Positions 16,220-23,193 of a stretch of DNA of 64,000 nt are shown here, one piece after another (positions within the stretch are counted from its first letter, which is position 1; each line of letters starts with the position of its first letter). The position numbers were made by a program, and so were the translations under genes. Origin of the DNA: Elusimicrobiota bacterium (GTDB lineage Bacteria; Elusimicrobiota; Elusimicrobia; FEN-1173); contig JADJJR010000002.1 of assembly GCA_016706425.1 (NCBI GenBank), forward strand, positions 1 through 64,000. Reading direction: 5' to 3'. The notes below the pieces were generated by a model that was not told the DNA's origin, did not search any database, and saw only the letters and a program-made list of their open reading frames with translations.

Positions 16220-16456
16220 TTAGAACCCCATACCAAGTTGTCCGTTCTTTTCCTTCGATGGCATATAGTAGGCTGTCACCGTCTTCCCGGTCTCCGTCTT
16301 TTGGTTAGCTTTCCTAATGTCATAACCCATATCAAGCAATTCTCCGATCCTCGCGGCCAGGCGCATACTCCGAATTTCCGGGTCGTTCAGAGCGTCAATC
16401 GGGGTCAGAACATCGCCGCGTTTTAATCGCCAAAGAATTGCTTCGTTTTGGCTCAT
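16220..16456 (-). CDS. Small helix-turn-helix protein (HTH_39-like)
   Basis: 78 residues, MSQNEAILWRLKRGDVLTPI, then ALNDPEIRSMRLAARIGELL. This order (ILxxLxxGxxxTPxxA, then RLAARIxxL, then GY) resembles HTH_39 proteins found in phage replication modules. It probably binds DNA. It is identical in the right copy (56761-56997). Confidence 0.6.
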   Translation of the reverse strand: MSQNEAILWRLKRGDVLTPIDALNDPEIRSMRLAARIGELLDMGYDIRKANQKTETGKTVTAYYMPSKEKNGQLGMGF

Positions 16457-16774
16457 TCAGAACGCCGCCCGCATCGACGCCGCCCGCTTCGCGGCCATCA
16501 GCTTTTCATAGAGGCGGACGTGGGCGCTTTCAGCCGTTACGCAGTCCAGGCACATAATGTAATAGCCCTCGTCGTTGTCCACCATTGCCCGCAACTCCGT
16601 CGCCGTGGTTTCACGTCCGGCAAGCTTCGCCTTGAACATCAGGTAAAGACGAGCCGCCTCTCGCCGCTTATCGGCCTCGGCCTTCTTCCAAACGGCCAGA
16701 GCGTCCGCCACAAGGTCGGGAAGGCTTGAAAGCTCGCCTTCAAGACCCCCGTCGTATGGGGCGCTGACTTCCAT
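16457..16774 (-). CDS. Hypothetical 105-residue helical protein
   Basis: ATG at 16772-16774 in a TAATG overlap with the nuclease gene. It starts MEVSAPYDGGLEGELSSL and is mainly helical with several Lys/Arg/Ala-rich stretches. Its place between a RecB-like nuclease and HTH genes suggests a DNA-metabolism accessory. In the right copy one T is missing near 57045. Confidence 0.6.
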   Translation of the reverse strand: MEVSAPYDGGLEGELSSLPDLVADALAVWKKAEADKRREAARLYLMFKAKLAGRETTATELRAMVDNDEGYYIMCLDCVTAESAHVRLYEKLMAAKRAASMRAAF

Positions 16775-17523
16775 TATTTCGCGTCCTTCGGTAGACGTAT
16801 TGAGATGGAAAGCGGGAACTCCCGTTGAAGCGGTTTGGCCCCCGCTGTCTCATTCTCGAACACCCGCTTCGTCGCCAGGAAAACGTCAAACTTGTCATCA
16901 AGCTCTGTAAACTTCCAGCCGCTTTTGGATCGTGTATACCCTACCTGCAAAACCCCGATCCGCGTGGCGTCGGGGATGCACTTCTTGTAGGCGGACAGCT
17001 GGAGAGCGTATTCAGGATAGACGGATTTTGAGCTTTTCAGGTCAATAACCCAAACTTCTCCGTTTATCTTGACTTTGAGATCGACCGTCCCGGCGTAGTT
17101 GTGTTCGTCGTTCCAGATAAGAAACTCCGACCCCAACACTTCCGGCCGCGTCGCCTCGAACCAGTCCCGAAAGTTTAGGACGGCGGCGTATTCGTCCACC
17201 GCCAGTTCCACGCCGTCAAACTTCATGTCCGGCGTGACGGTTCCGCCACCCACCAAGGCGGCGACGGCGGCATGGATACGCGACCCACGCGCTCCGGCGT
17301 CCGTTTTTCTTCTCTGCTTCGTCCCACCCTGCTCGGCGATCCACTTAGTTAACTGTGGACCCTTTGGGTAGAACGATGTGATGTATGTCACCGACGGGGC
17401 GTATTCGTAGTCCGGGAGTCCGGTCGTCTTGTTCTTCGACGGGCGGATGTAAAACCGCTCGTTGTCCGTCGTAACGCGGAACACCCCCCGCGCCGGGTCG
17501 ATATCGACGATTTCCTTTTTCAT
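16774..17523 (-). CDS. PD-(D/E)xK exonuclease, RecB/Cas4-like
   Basis: 249 residues from ATG 17521-17523. The core is NYAGTVDLKVKINGEVWVID followed by LKSSKSVYPEYALQLSAYK: a catalytic D, the D-x-K, and the QLSAY helix of RecB-type nucleases. The preceding PSVTYITSFYPKGP opening is typical of phage members. It probably resects DNA ends for recombination with the adjacent SSB-like protein. Residues about 66-74 differ from the right copy through compensating indels; the right-copy version (WDEAEKKK) looks original. Confidence 0.75.
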   Translation of the reverse strand: MKKEIVDIDPARGVFRVTTDNERFYIRPSKNKTTGLPDYEYAPSVTYITSFYPKGPQLTKWIAEQGGTKQRRKTDAGARGSRIHAAVAALVGGGTVTPDMKFDGVELAVDEYAAVLNFRDWFEATRPEVLGSEFLIWNDEHNYAGTVDLKVKINGEVWVIDLKSSKSVYPEYALQLSAYKKCIPDATRIGVLQVGYTRSKSGWKFTELDDKFDVFLATKRVFENETAGAKPLQREFPLSISIRLPKDAK

Positions 17524-18119
17524 CAGAATCCGGCCTCGGGTTCAACGTCCGGCTCCTGGGCGTCATGTTCCGGCTCAACCTCATGCCCGCCGCTCGTCGC
17601 CTTGGCGTATTCCGGAGACTTTTTAACCATGTCCTGAAGTTTGGGGGACAGCTTTGAAAACGCAATGGAGTCGTATTTGTCCAAGTCGAAGTCGACAATG
17701 GGAGTCGTGTTGGTCGGAGCGGGCATACCCTTCGGTAGCTTGGAAACGCTGGAAACTCGAATCCGCTGTTTTTCGTTCAAGATCAGGGATACAAGGCACG
17801 GTTTCCCCAACAGCTTTGAAAGAGGGAACCCTTTCAACTCTTCCGTGGAGAACGCCGCGCCGCGCCATGATTCAAGCATGGGCCGAAGTTTTGATTTCTC
17901 GGACAGTGACGCGGTATAGAATGAACTCACACGAAACGGTTCGCCCTTGGAATTCTTCTCGGTCAGTTCCCACCCAAGAATTACCTGCCGCCGCTTGATC
18001 TTGTTGCCCTGATATTCACCTTCTTGGGTTCCTAAATCAATGACCTGATTGCATACCGCCGCGTAGCTTCCCGGTTCGGGATTCTCGAAACTGCCAGCCC
18101 CTTCGTTAACCATGACCAT
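17523..18119 (-). CDS. Probable single-strand DNA binding or recombination accessory protein
   Basis: 198 residues; ATG at 18117-18119 follows AGGAGAAGCAA. The sequence has FENPEPGSYAAVCNQVIDLG, then QVILGWEL, then FYTASLSEKSKLRPMLESWR and a Pro/Glu-rich acidic tail. This family is common next to phage exonucleases and is often described as an SSB-like replication protein; the acidic C-terminus fits that. I have not confirmed the fold. The right copy (58065-58661) has the same length with compensating indels. Confidence 0.5.
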   Translation of the reverse strand: MVMVNEGAGSFENPEPGSYAAVCNQVIDLGTQEGEYQGNKIKRRQVILGWELTEKNSKGEPFRVSSFYTASLSEKSKLRPMLESWRGAAFSTEELKGFPLSKLLGKPCLVSLILNEKQRIRVSSVSKLPKGMPAPTNTTPIVDFDLDKYDSIAFSKLSPKLQDMVKKSPEYAKATSGGHEVEPEHDAQEPDVEPEAGF

Positions 18120-18137
18120 TTGCTTCTCCTTTTGCGT

Positions 18138-18269
18138 TTATGCGCCGCTCGCGCTTTTTAAATCTTCCGGGCCGACGGTGTGCGTCCAGCCCGGTTCCGC
18201 ACGGTGTCTCTGCAGGAGAACCCCGTGGTCACTCCGCGCTTGTGCGGCGCGGTCGCGGTGTTGCAACAT
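18138..18269 (-). CDS. Uncertain 43-residue ORF before the SSB-like gene
   Basis: ATG at 18267-18269, MLQHRDRAAQARSDHGVLLQ, stop TAA just before the next ribosome-binding site. The upstream extension of this frame is also open. One base change between copies just upstream (GGT/GGC) is silent in this frame but not in the competing frame that extends the gene at 18158-18559. No Shine-Dalgarno is seen. Low confidence. Confidence 0.3.
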   Translation of the reverse strand: MLQHRDRAAQARSDHGVLLQRHRAEPGWTHTVGPEDLKSASGA

Positions 18270-18559
18270 GGGGCGGAGGGGTGGCTTTGAAGTCCCGTAG
18301 CCACCCGGGCCTCGCTGTAATGGGACACCCTTACGGCCTCCGCCGAGATCTGTTTGTTCGTCGCAAAAGCCCACTTTGCCGCCATCGCCAGCAGAGCCGA
18401 AATGATCAGGGCGTAGACCACCTTGGCCACCTCGCTCCACTTCCCGCGTTGCGAACGGCGGATACACGCCGGGCACCGCCTTCCGTTCTCCGGGACAGGC
18501 CGCCAGCCGCACTGGAAACAGAAAGGCATGGTATCCCGGTGGATCGCTATCCGGCTCAT
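18158..18559 (-). CDS. Zinc-ribbon membrane protein (left copy, extended C-terminus)
   Basis: ATG at 18557-18559 (TGATG overlap). N-terminal FCFQCGWRPVPENGRRCPAC gives two CxxC pairs, then a basic stretch and a transmembrane segment VVYALIISALLAMAAKWAF. The right-copy version (59130-59396) is 88 residues with a different end after the membrane segment, next to an inserted gene. The C-terminal 60 residues here may be read-through of non-coding DNA. Confidence 0.6.
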   Translation of the reverse strand: MSRIAIHRDTMPFCFQCGWRPVPENGRRCPACIRRSQRGKWSEVAKVVYALIISALLAMAAKWAFATNKQISAEAVRVSHYSEARVATGLQSHPSAPCCNTATAPHKRGVTTGFSCRDTVRNRAGRTPSARKI

Positions 18560-18804
18560 CAGTCGGCTCCGTTGTTTTTCAGGTCTTCGTAGAAGAACCG
18601 ATCCCGCGCCTTGCCCGGAACGACGAACCCGCCACAGTCACAGTTTGGCTTCCAGCAGAGCATGGCGACCCCGTGGTGGTCGTCGGCAATGTGCCCACAG
18701 TCGCACTTGTCCTTCGGTTGCGGAAGTTCGGCAACGTCCGGCGGGGTAAGCCACCGGGACTCGGCGCGGGCGAAGTCGTTGTTTTCTTGGGGTGTGAAGA
18801 TCAT
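18559..18804 (-). CDS. 81-residue Cys-rich hypothetical protein
   Basis: Starts MIFTPQENNDFARAESRWLT. It has CDCGHIADDH and CWKPNCDCGGF, at least five Cys and several His, a metal-binding pattern I have seen in small phage proteins. The start overlaps the upstream stop (ATGA). In the right copy (59396-59641) another gene is inserted at that overlap. Confidence 0.65.
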   Translation of the reverse strand: MIFTPQENNDFARAESRWLTPPDVAELPQPKDKCDCGHIADDHHGVAMLCWKPNCDCGGFVVPGKARDRFFYEDLKNNGAD

Positions 18805-19013
18805 GGCCGCACCCCCGATTTGAGCAACGCCCGTGCATAGTTGCGGTTTTGCTCGTCGTTTTTCCAGACCCGCTTCTCCATCTCCGCTTTCAACCGGGCT
18901 TCTTTCCGCCAGAGCGAAAGGCGTTCCTCGACCGAGTCCGTTGCGTTGTACAACCGTTTGTACCCGTCCACCGTGGCCCGGAGAATGCAGTTAGGCAATA
19001 TATGCTCAGACAT
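18801..19013 (-). CDS. 70-residue hypothetical protein
   Basis: ATG at 19011-19013 after AGGAGGCCGTC. It starts MSEHILPNCILRATVDGYKR and is helical and basic. It overlaps the HNH gene stop by 8 bases. It is identical in the right copy (59958-60170). The function is unknown. Confidence 0.65.
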   Translation of the reverse strand: MSEHILPNCILRATVDGYKRLYNATDSVEERLSLWRKEARLKAEMEKRVWKNDEQNRNYARALLKSGVRP

Positions 19014-19608
19014 GACGGCCTCCTGTTTTGAGTTTGTTTTTCGCTTGTTGTTTCGGGGTTGCCCATCTGCAATTCGAAGGTTCATAATCTCCGTTACAAT
19101 TAATCCTGTCAATCGTGTGCCTCGGTGTCGGTTTCTTCCCCATGTCACTTAAAAATAGAGCGAACGAGTCTTCCCATCGAGCGCAAACTTTTATTCCCCG
19201 TCCGCCATAGTATTTGAATTTTTCGTGTTTCACATTCAAACACCTTCTTATCATACAGCACCAAGACACAAATTCTGAAGGATTTGCTTTCCGAAGAACC
19301 GCGTGTTTGCCTTTATATCTTTCACACCCACAGGATTTGTGATCTCCACGGATGAAATTACTTAACCTCCTGAAAATTTCATTCCCGCAGTCGCACACGC
19401 CGCGCCAAAGTTCCGTTTTCTTACCACTCACGAGAACAAGCACTGGTTCTATGATTGTCATTTTTCCGAACTTCTCACCACAAAAAGAAACCCCACCGTG
19501 GAAGTCGGTTGCCCGACCCTCGAACCACGATGGGGAAATAGTTAACCCGCCATTCCGCGAATGCAGAATGTCGGGTGTCGTTTTATATGGGCGTTCGAGG
19601 TTTCCCAT
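19006..19608 (-). CDS. HNH-type homing-endonuclease-like protein
   Basis: 200 residues from ATG 19606-19608, without a clear Shine-Dalgarno, so possibly near-leaderless from the promoter just upstream. It contains WRGVCDCGNE and CGCER zinc pairs, then the phage HNH signature YYGGRGIKVCARW near residue 135, followed by TIDRINCNGDYEPSNCRWAT. This is typical of free-standing HNH/AP2-like phage endonucleases. It is present in both copies, so it is stable here. Confidence 0.75.
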   Translation of the reverse strand: MGNLERPYKTTPDILHSRNGGLTISPSWFEGRATDFHGGVSFCGEKFGKMTIIEPVLVLVSGKKTELWRGVCDCGNEIFRRLSNFIRGDHKSCGCERYKGKHAVLRKANPSEFVSWCCMIRRCLNVKHEKFKYYGGRGIKVCARWEDSFALFLSDMGKKPTPRHTIDRINCNGDYEPSNCRWATPKQQAKNKLKTGGRHV

Positions 19609-19614
19609 GACTTG

Positions 19615-19643
19615 AGTATGCCATAGGTTCGGTTTCTTTTCAA
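19615..19643 (-). promoter_or_regulatory. Sigma70-like promoter of the early operon
   Basis: On the minus strand TTGAAA (19638-19643), a 17-base spacer and CATACT (19615-19620). It lies between the lysis-operon terminator and the HNH gene, exactly where a new transcript must begin. The -10 ends 6 bases before the HNH ATG, so the mRNA would start at or next to that codon. Repeated at 60772-60800. Confidence 0.65.
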
Positions 19644-19700
19644 CCCCCTATTCTACCGTCGGGACACCGTCGGAAAACTATTTTTTGGCGCAGTTAATGT

Positions 19701-19775
19701 AAAAAACCCCGCCGATTGACCGGCATTCCGTGCGGGTTCTACAACCACACGGTTGCCGGTTTCGGCGGGATTTCT
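19701..19775 (-). terminator. Rho-independent terminator after the lysis genes
   Basis: On the minus strand CCCGCCGA pairs with TCGGCGGG, with an inner ACCGGCA/TGCCGGT stem, followed by TTTTTT (19701-19706). The plus strand also ends in TTTCTTTTT, so it could act both ways, although no plus-strand genes are seen. It sits immediately after the holin-candidate stop. Repeated at 60857-60932. Confidence 0.8.
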
Positions 19776-19777
19776 TT

Positions 19778-20044
19778 TTAGAGGCCGATCTGCTTTGTCG
19801 CCGTTGCACGGGAATAGATCCCAAGAGCCCCAAGAATCGTCAGAACGATGGGCGGAATCCCCGGAAGCCCTGGGACAATGTTCGCCTTCACCAGTTCATA
19901 AGTCCCAATCAGAACCACCACCACGTTTGACCACAGCGTTTTCGAGAGATACCATTTCTTTTTGTCCATGACGCCCTCCTGTAGTTTTATTTTCTTTGCC
20001 AATTTCTTGACAGCTATTTTTACGATCCAATCCTTTAGGCCCAT
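19778..20044 (-). CDS. Holin candidate with two in-frame starts
   Basis: 88 residues from ATG 20042-20044 (GAGGAGGAACG upstream) or 63 residues from an in-frame ATG at 19967-19969 (AGGAGGGCGTC upstream). The long form adds a strongly basic amphipathic segment (DWIVKIAVKKLAKKIKL). The shared part has two hydrophobic stretches, WSNVVVVLIGTYELV and PGIPPIVLTILGALGIY, joined by a short loop. Its position after the endolysin and before the terminator supports a holin role. Two start signals in frame recall holin/antiholin pairs. Confidence 0.6.
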   Translation of the reverse strand: MGLKDWIVKIAVKKLAKKIKLQEGVMDKKKWYLSKTLWSNVVVVLIGTYELVKANIVPGLPGIPPIVLTILGALGIYSRATATKQIGL

Positions 20045-20132
20045 CGTTCCTCCTCGAAAACGTCGGCAAGGTCATGCTCCACGAAAACCGCGCCGACTCC
20101 AGCTTCCGTAAAAACCATTCAGCCAAGTTCAT
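19896..20132 (-). CDS. Overlapping small ORF between endolysin and holin candidate
   Basis: 78 residues from ATG 20130-20132 (ATGA overlap with the endolysin stop), MNLAEWFLRKLESARFSWSM, overlapping the holin candidate by 149 bases in another frame. Between copies, changes in the non-overlapping part are almost all silent in this frame (one M/I change), which supports translation. The part overlapping the holin gene may not be a real extension. The function is unknown. Confidence 0.45.
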   Translation of the reverse strand: MNLAEWFLRKLESARFSWSMTLPTFSRRNDGPKGLDRKNSCQEIGKENKTTGGRHGQKEMVSLENAVVKRGGGSDWDL

Positions 20133-20497
20133 CCTGGCATCTGGTAATGCGGCGCATCCGGAAACTTTTTCCAGTCGATCCCGCACTCCACTTTGATATT
20201 AAGCCGCTTCGCCTCCGCCTTCACAACAGCTGCCAGGGCGTCGAATCTGGCAAGGTCGTTCCAGTCTATCGGAAAAGGCACAACATCGACGGCCAGGGCC
20301 GGGACCTTGTTGTGCTTGCTATTTGGCCATTCCAGCTTCGACTTCCCTTCGGCGAAAGCCTTGTCTTGGTCGGCGTGTCCCCGGTGTCCGCAAATCACGG
20401 CGCAGTCGATTCTTTCGATGACCGCATTGAAAAGCCGTTGTAGGTCCGGGTGCGCCGTCGCCAGTTCCTTCTTTGACCGTTTCCCAAACTTAGGCAT
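20129..20497 (-). CDS. Endolysin, M15-type peptidase (L-alanyl-D-glutamate peptidase-like)
   Basis: 122 residues from ATG 20495-20497 after GGAGGAGGAACGG. Peptidase_M15_4 pattern: SKHNKVPALAVDVVPFP supplies H62 and D71, and APHYQ near the C-terminus supplies H117, together the zinc ligands. No signal peptide, so it needs the holin to reach the cell wall, where it would cut peptidoglycan stem peptides (as T5 endolysin does). The right copy (61285-61653) is nearly identical. Confidence 0.85.
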   Translation of the reverse strand: MPKFGKRSKKELATAHPDLQRLFNAVIERIDCAVICGHRGHADQDKAFAEGKSKLEWPNSKHNKVPALAVDVVPFPIDWNDLARFDALAAVVKAEAKRLNIKVECGIDWKKFPDAPHYQMPG

Positions 20498-20705
20498 CCG
20501 TTCCTCCTCCGTAAACTCTGTAGGCGTGGGTCAGCATCCGCAGTTCAGCTTCCAGCCGCGCCACGCCGACCCCGCGATGGACAGCCACCCGGAGCCACGG
20601 AACGCCGTGGATCAAACGTATCTCCGGCTCGCATGGGCAATCGCTGGCCCGCCCCGTGTCGTTGTGCCCGCCCGCGCGGGGCCTGATGTGCAGGTATTCC
20701 GTCAC
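20490..20705 (-). CDS. 71-residue hypothetical protein
   Basis: GTG start at 20703-20705 (GTGA overlap with the upstream stop). It starts VTEYLHIRPRAGGHNDTGRA, followed by a CPC pair and a C-terminal helix. It overlaps the endolysin start by 8 bases. A role in lysis is possible from position only. Confidence 0.6.
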   Translation of the reverse strand: MTEYLHIRPRAGGHNDTGRASDCPCEPEIRLIHGVPWLRVAVHRGVGVARLEAELRMLTHAYRVYGGGTDA

Positions 20706-20869
20706 GACCGCGCGTCCCAATGGCGGCGTTCTTCCACCACCATCTTGTCTTTACAGTCCGGGCAAAGATTCGGCCCGCGTTCGGCATCACCGAACACCTG
20801 TTGACCAACAAAACTTTGATCCGTATCGTCCCACATGCGCCCGCACGCCTTGCAAATATCAATCCCCAT
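20702..20869 (-). CDS. 55-residue zinc-finger protein
   Basis: ATG at 20867-20869, MGIDICKACGRMWDDTDQSF and a second pair in NLCPDCKDKMVVEE: two CxxC pairs 26 residues apart, a rubredoxin-like knuckle. In this copy the loss of one C near 20876 fuses it in frame to the upstream membrane gene; the right copy keeps the genes separate (61858-62025). Confidence 0.6.
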   Translation of the reverse strand: MGIDICKACGRMWDDTDQSFVGQQVFGDAERGPNLCPDCKDKMVVEERRHWDARS

Positions 20870-21016
20870 CGTTCCCCGGAGCATCCAGAAGATGACAAGC
20901 ACGAACGAACAAGCGAATGACACGATCAGAACCACAACCCCCTGGGCGATGACAGGCAATTCGTTCCAGAGCCCGACGTAAAACCGTACCCGCTCACACA
21001 CATGGTCGAGTGTCAT
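20859..21016 (-). CDS. 52-residue single-span membrane protein (left copy, frameshift at end)
   Basis: ATG at 21014-21016 after GAGGA. It starts MTLDHVCERVRFYVGLWNEL, then one transmembrane span, VVVLIVSFACSFVLVIFWML. The intact stop is seen in the right copy (62015-62173). Sitting in the lysis region, it could be a spanin-like or holin-like accessory; no lipobox is present. Confidence 0.55.
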
Positions 21017-21341
21017 CGTTGTGTCCTCTGGTTGGGCTCGTGCAGTTTGGACACCGCTGGACGACACTATACGCGAAAGCGTGTAGGGGCCGAACCAGAT
21101 CTTCAACAGTCTTTAGTTGCGCCGCCGATTGCGCGTTGTTTTGGTTAAGTTTGTCGATGGCTTCGGTTATGGAGGACACCCGTTTTCCGAGAGACTCCAA
21201 AGCCGTCCGAAGCCCGGCAAGGAACAAGTCGTTGTCCGTCGATCTCGGTTCCGTCAGGCGGATGTGGTTTATCAAAAGCTGTCTTTCTTCGACGACAAGC
21301 CGCACGAGTTCCTTGAGCAGTTTCTCCGTTTCTTCGGTCAT
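20994..21341 (-). CDS. 115-residue coiled-coil protein
   Basis: Starts MTEETEKLLKELVRLVVEER, strongly helical with heptad-like leucines over the first 85 residues, then a Cys-containing tail. The ATG overlaps the upstream stop (ATGA). No membrane span. It may partner with the upstream membrane-anchored coiled-coil protein. Confidence 0.65.
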   Translation of the reverse strand: MTEETEKLLKELVRLVVEERQLLINHIRLTEPRSTDNDLFLAGLRTALESLGKRVSSITEAIDKLNQNNAQSAAQLKTVEDLVRPLHAFAYSVVQRCPNCTSPTRGHNDDTRPCV

Positions 21342-21742
21342 CGTCGTTTTACCCCTTTTTTCTCAAAATCGTCCAGCTTTCCCATGATCTCGCTGTGCCG
21401 ATCCACCGCGTTTTCTTCGACGGAAACACGCCGCGCCAACCGCCCCACCTCGGCCCGCGTTTCCCGCGCCACTTCCAAATTCGCGTCCCTGTCCTCGGCG
21501 AAGATCCTCAATGTCGTGTTGAGGTCGTCCAGGCTGGACTTCAAAACCACAAGGTTTTGCACCACTTCCCGCGTCACCCTGTCGCCGTCCGCACCGCCCA
21601 CGCCTTTGTCCACCCCGGCGAAGTACGCCCCGACCGCCGTTGCAACCGCCGTGATAACCCCCGCCGTAACGCCCTTCCATTTCCGGGATCGCTTCCCGAC
21701 GAAGTCGCCCTCATCCGGATCTGTGGCTCGGCGGTCGGTCAT
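21338..21742 (-). CDS. Membrane-anchored coiled-coil protein, 134 residues
   Basis: Starts MTDRRATDPDEGDFVGKRSR, then one hydrophobic span VTAGVITAVATAVGAYFAGV (residues about 25-44), then a long helical region rich in charged residues. Type II membrane topology with a periplasmic or cytoplasmic coiled coil is plausible; i-spanin-like is one option. The C-terminal frame is correct here (T6 run); the right copy has lost one base. Confidence 0.6.
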   Translation of the reverse strand: MTDRRATDPDEGDFVGKRSRKWKGVTAGVITAVATAVGAYFAGVDKGVGGADGDRVTREVVQNLVVLKSSLDDLNTTLRIFAEDRDANLEVARETRAEVGRLARRVSVEENAVDRHSEIMGKLDDFEKKGVKRR

Positions 21743-23193
21743 TTCAGTTTTACACTGTTACTGGACTCAACATCGCTTCTTATTTTTGCAACCCGACGTT
21801 TCCAGTCGTCCATTCGCCGTTCTTTTTCTTCTTGGGAGATCCCTGGCATCCGCATGTACCGACGCAGTTCGCGCTTCGCTTCTTGGAATTCCCCCGCCTT
21901 CCGCATCCGAAACGCTTTCTTGGTGTCATCCGGGCGGATCTCCCAAGTCCGGATACCGGTAAAGAAGGCCCGCAACTCTTCCGGTACTTCCCTCGTCCGC
22001 CCAAACCGATCCTCTACGCCGTGATAAGCGTCGTACAAAGTCTTGATTTGGTATCCGGTTAACAGACCCGGCTCGTATTGGCCTTTCGCCATGCCACGGA
22101 TTGAAGGAATAGGAGACGAGGCCGGGACGTAAAGCATTCGCGCTAATTCGGCCATCTTGTCTGCCGCCCGTCTCGGCATCGGATCGTTGACGTTTGCCAC
22201 ATTCTGCCGGTTGCGCGTGTTGAAGTTATTGAAAAGGATGCTATAAGCATCAAAAAGCGGATGCTGAAACAAGTCGATGGAATCTGTGAAACTTTCCGCG
22301 TCACCAACAAGCGCCGCTCTCGCCGCCTTGTCAAATTCGCCCGTCGGCCAGATATAACCGAGATCAAATGCCTTGATTGATCCCTCCGCCGTTCGGTAGT
22401 AGATCGGCGTCGAGTTCCTTTTGTAAATCGGTCCCATGTCCTGCAACTTGTCGAGGTTCTTTTTCTCGTCGTCGTCGATATCAAAAACTGTTCGCATTGC
22501 CATTTGCAACAGCGGAATAAACGACACAACAAATGCCAACCGAAGAGCGGGGGCCGGGTTCCCCTTCTTTATTCCTTCCCCGGATTCTTTCGCGGCGTTT
22601 ATTAAAATCCGAGCCGTGTTCGCTTTGAATGATAGAAAGGGGCCAAACACACCGATGCGCCGGGCCGTCTTTACGGCTTTCGGCAACCTCGCGTAGTTCG
22701 TAAACCATTTGTCCACTTCTTGCGCGGCCTGGTTTATCGTCATCCCGTTATCACGGTATTTCAGAAATGCGGAAACCCGATAAATTAGGTCTTCGTTGTT
22801 GTAAAGTTCGCCCAACTTCTCCACGGGCCATTTGACCGTGTTCATGATCTTGTCCGGCCAACTCACCGGGTCCGAGATCATTTCCGCCATCAGCTTCGGC
22901 ATCTCCGATCCCCAAAACTGCGTATCGGCAACCCGCGCCCGAACAAGCTCTTTCCATGTCCCTCTGTATTTCCCTTCCTTCCCCATAATTACACGAAGGG
23001 CTTTCCAGTAATAGGGAATGTTCGCCGGGTTTGTAATTGTGTTTCCAGCCAACACAGAAAACATCGTATTCCCAATGAAGTTCCTGGGATGAGATGGGAG
23101 AGATGCGACCGTCTTAGTCCATTTGAACGGATTGACGATGAGCTTTTCGACAAATCGAAACAGGCCGCTATCCACCGGATCAATGGCTTCCAA
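21739..23193 (-). CDS. C-terminal part of the giant internal virion protein (separate frame)
   Basis: 484 codons, continuous from TTG 23191-23193. It overlaps the end of the 1,806-codon gene at 23180 by 14 bases in the +1 frame. Its beginning (FRFVEKLIVNPFKWTKTV and SHPRNFIGNTMFS) corresponds to a segment that in related large phage proteins follows the previous gene's end without a break. It therefore reads as the last fifth of a protein of about 2,300 residues. It has amphipathic helices and a hydrophobic stretch (LRLAFVVSFIPLLQMAM). The break is either a one-base error or a frameshift site. Confidence 0.7.
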   Translation of the reverse strand: MEAIDPVDSGLFRFVEKLIVNPFKWTKTVASLPSHPRNFIGNTMFSVLAGNTITNPANIPYYWKALRVIMGKEGKYRGTWKELVRARVADTQFWGSEMPKLMAEMISDPVSWPDKIMNTVKWPVEKLGELYNNEDLIYRVSAFLKYRDNGMTINQAAQEVDKWFTNYARLPKAVKTARRIGVFGPFLSFKANTARILINAAKESGEGIKKGNPAPALRLAFVVSFIPLLQMAMRTVFDIDDDEKKNLDKLQDMGPIYKRNSTPIYYRTAEGSIKAFDLGYIWPTGEFDKAARAALVGDAESFTDSIDLFQHPLFDAYSILFNNFNTRNRQNVANVNDPMPRRAADKMAELARMLYVPASSPIPSIRGMAKGQYEPGLLTGYQIKTLYDAYHGVEDRFGRTREVPEELRAFFTGIRTWEIRPDDTKKAFRMRKAGEFQEAKRELRRYMRMPGISQEEKERRMDDWKRRVAKIRSDVESSNSVKLK

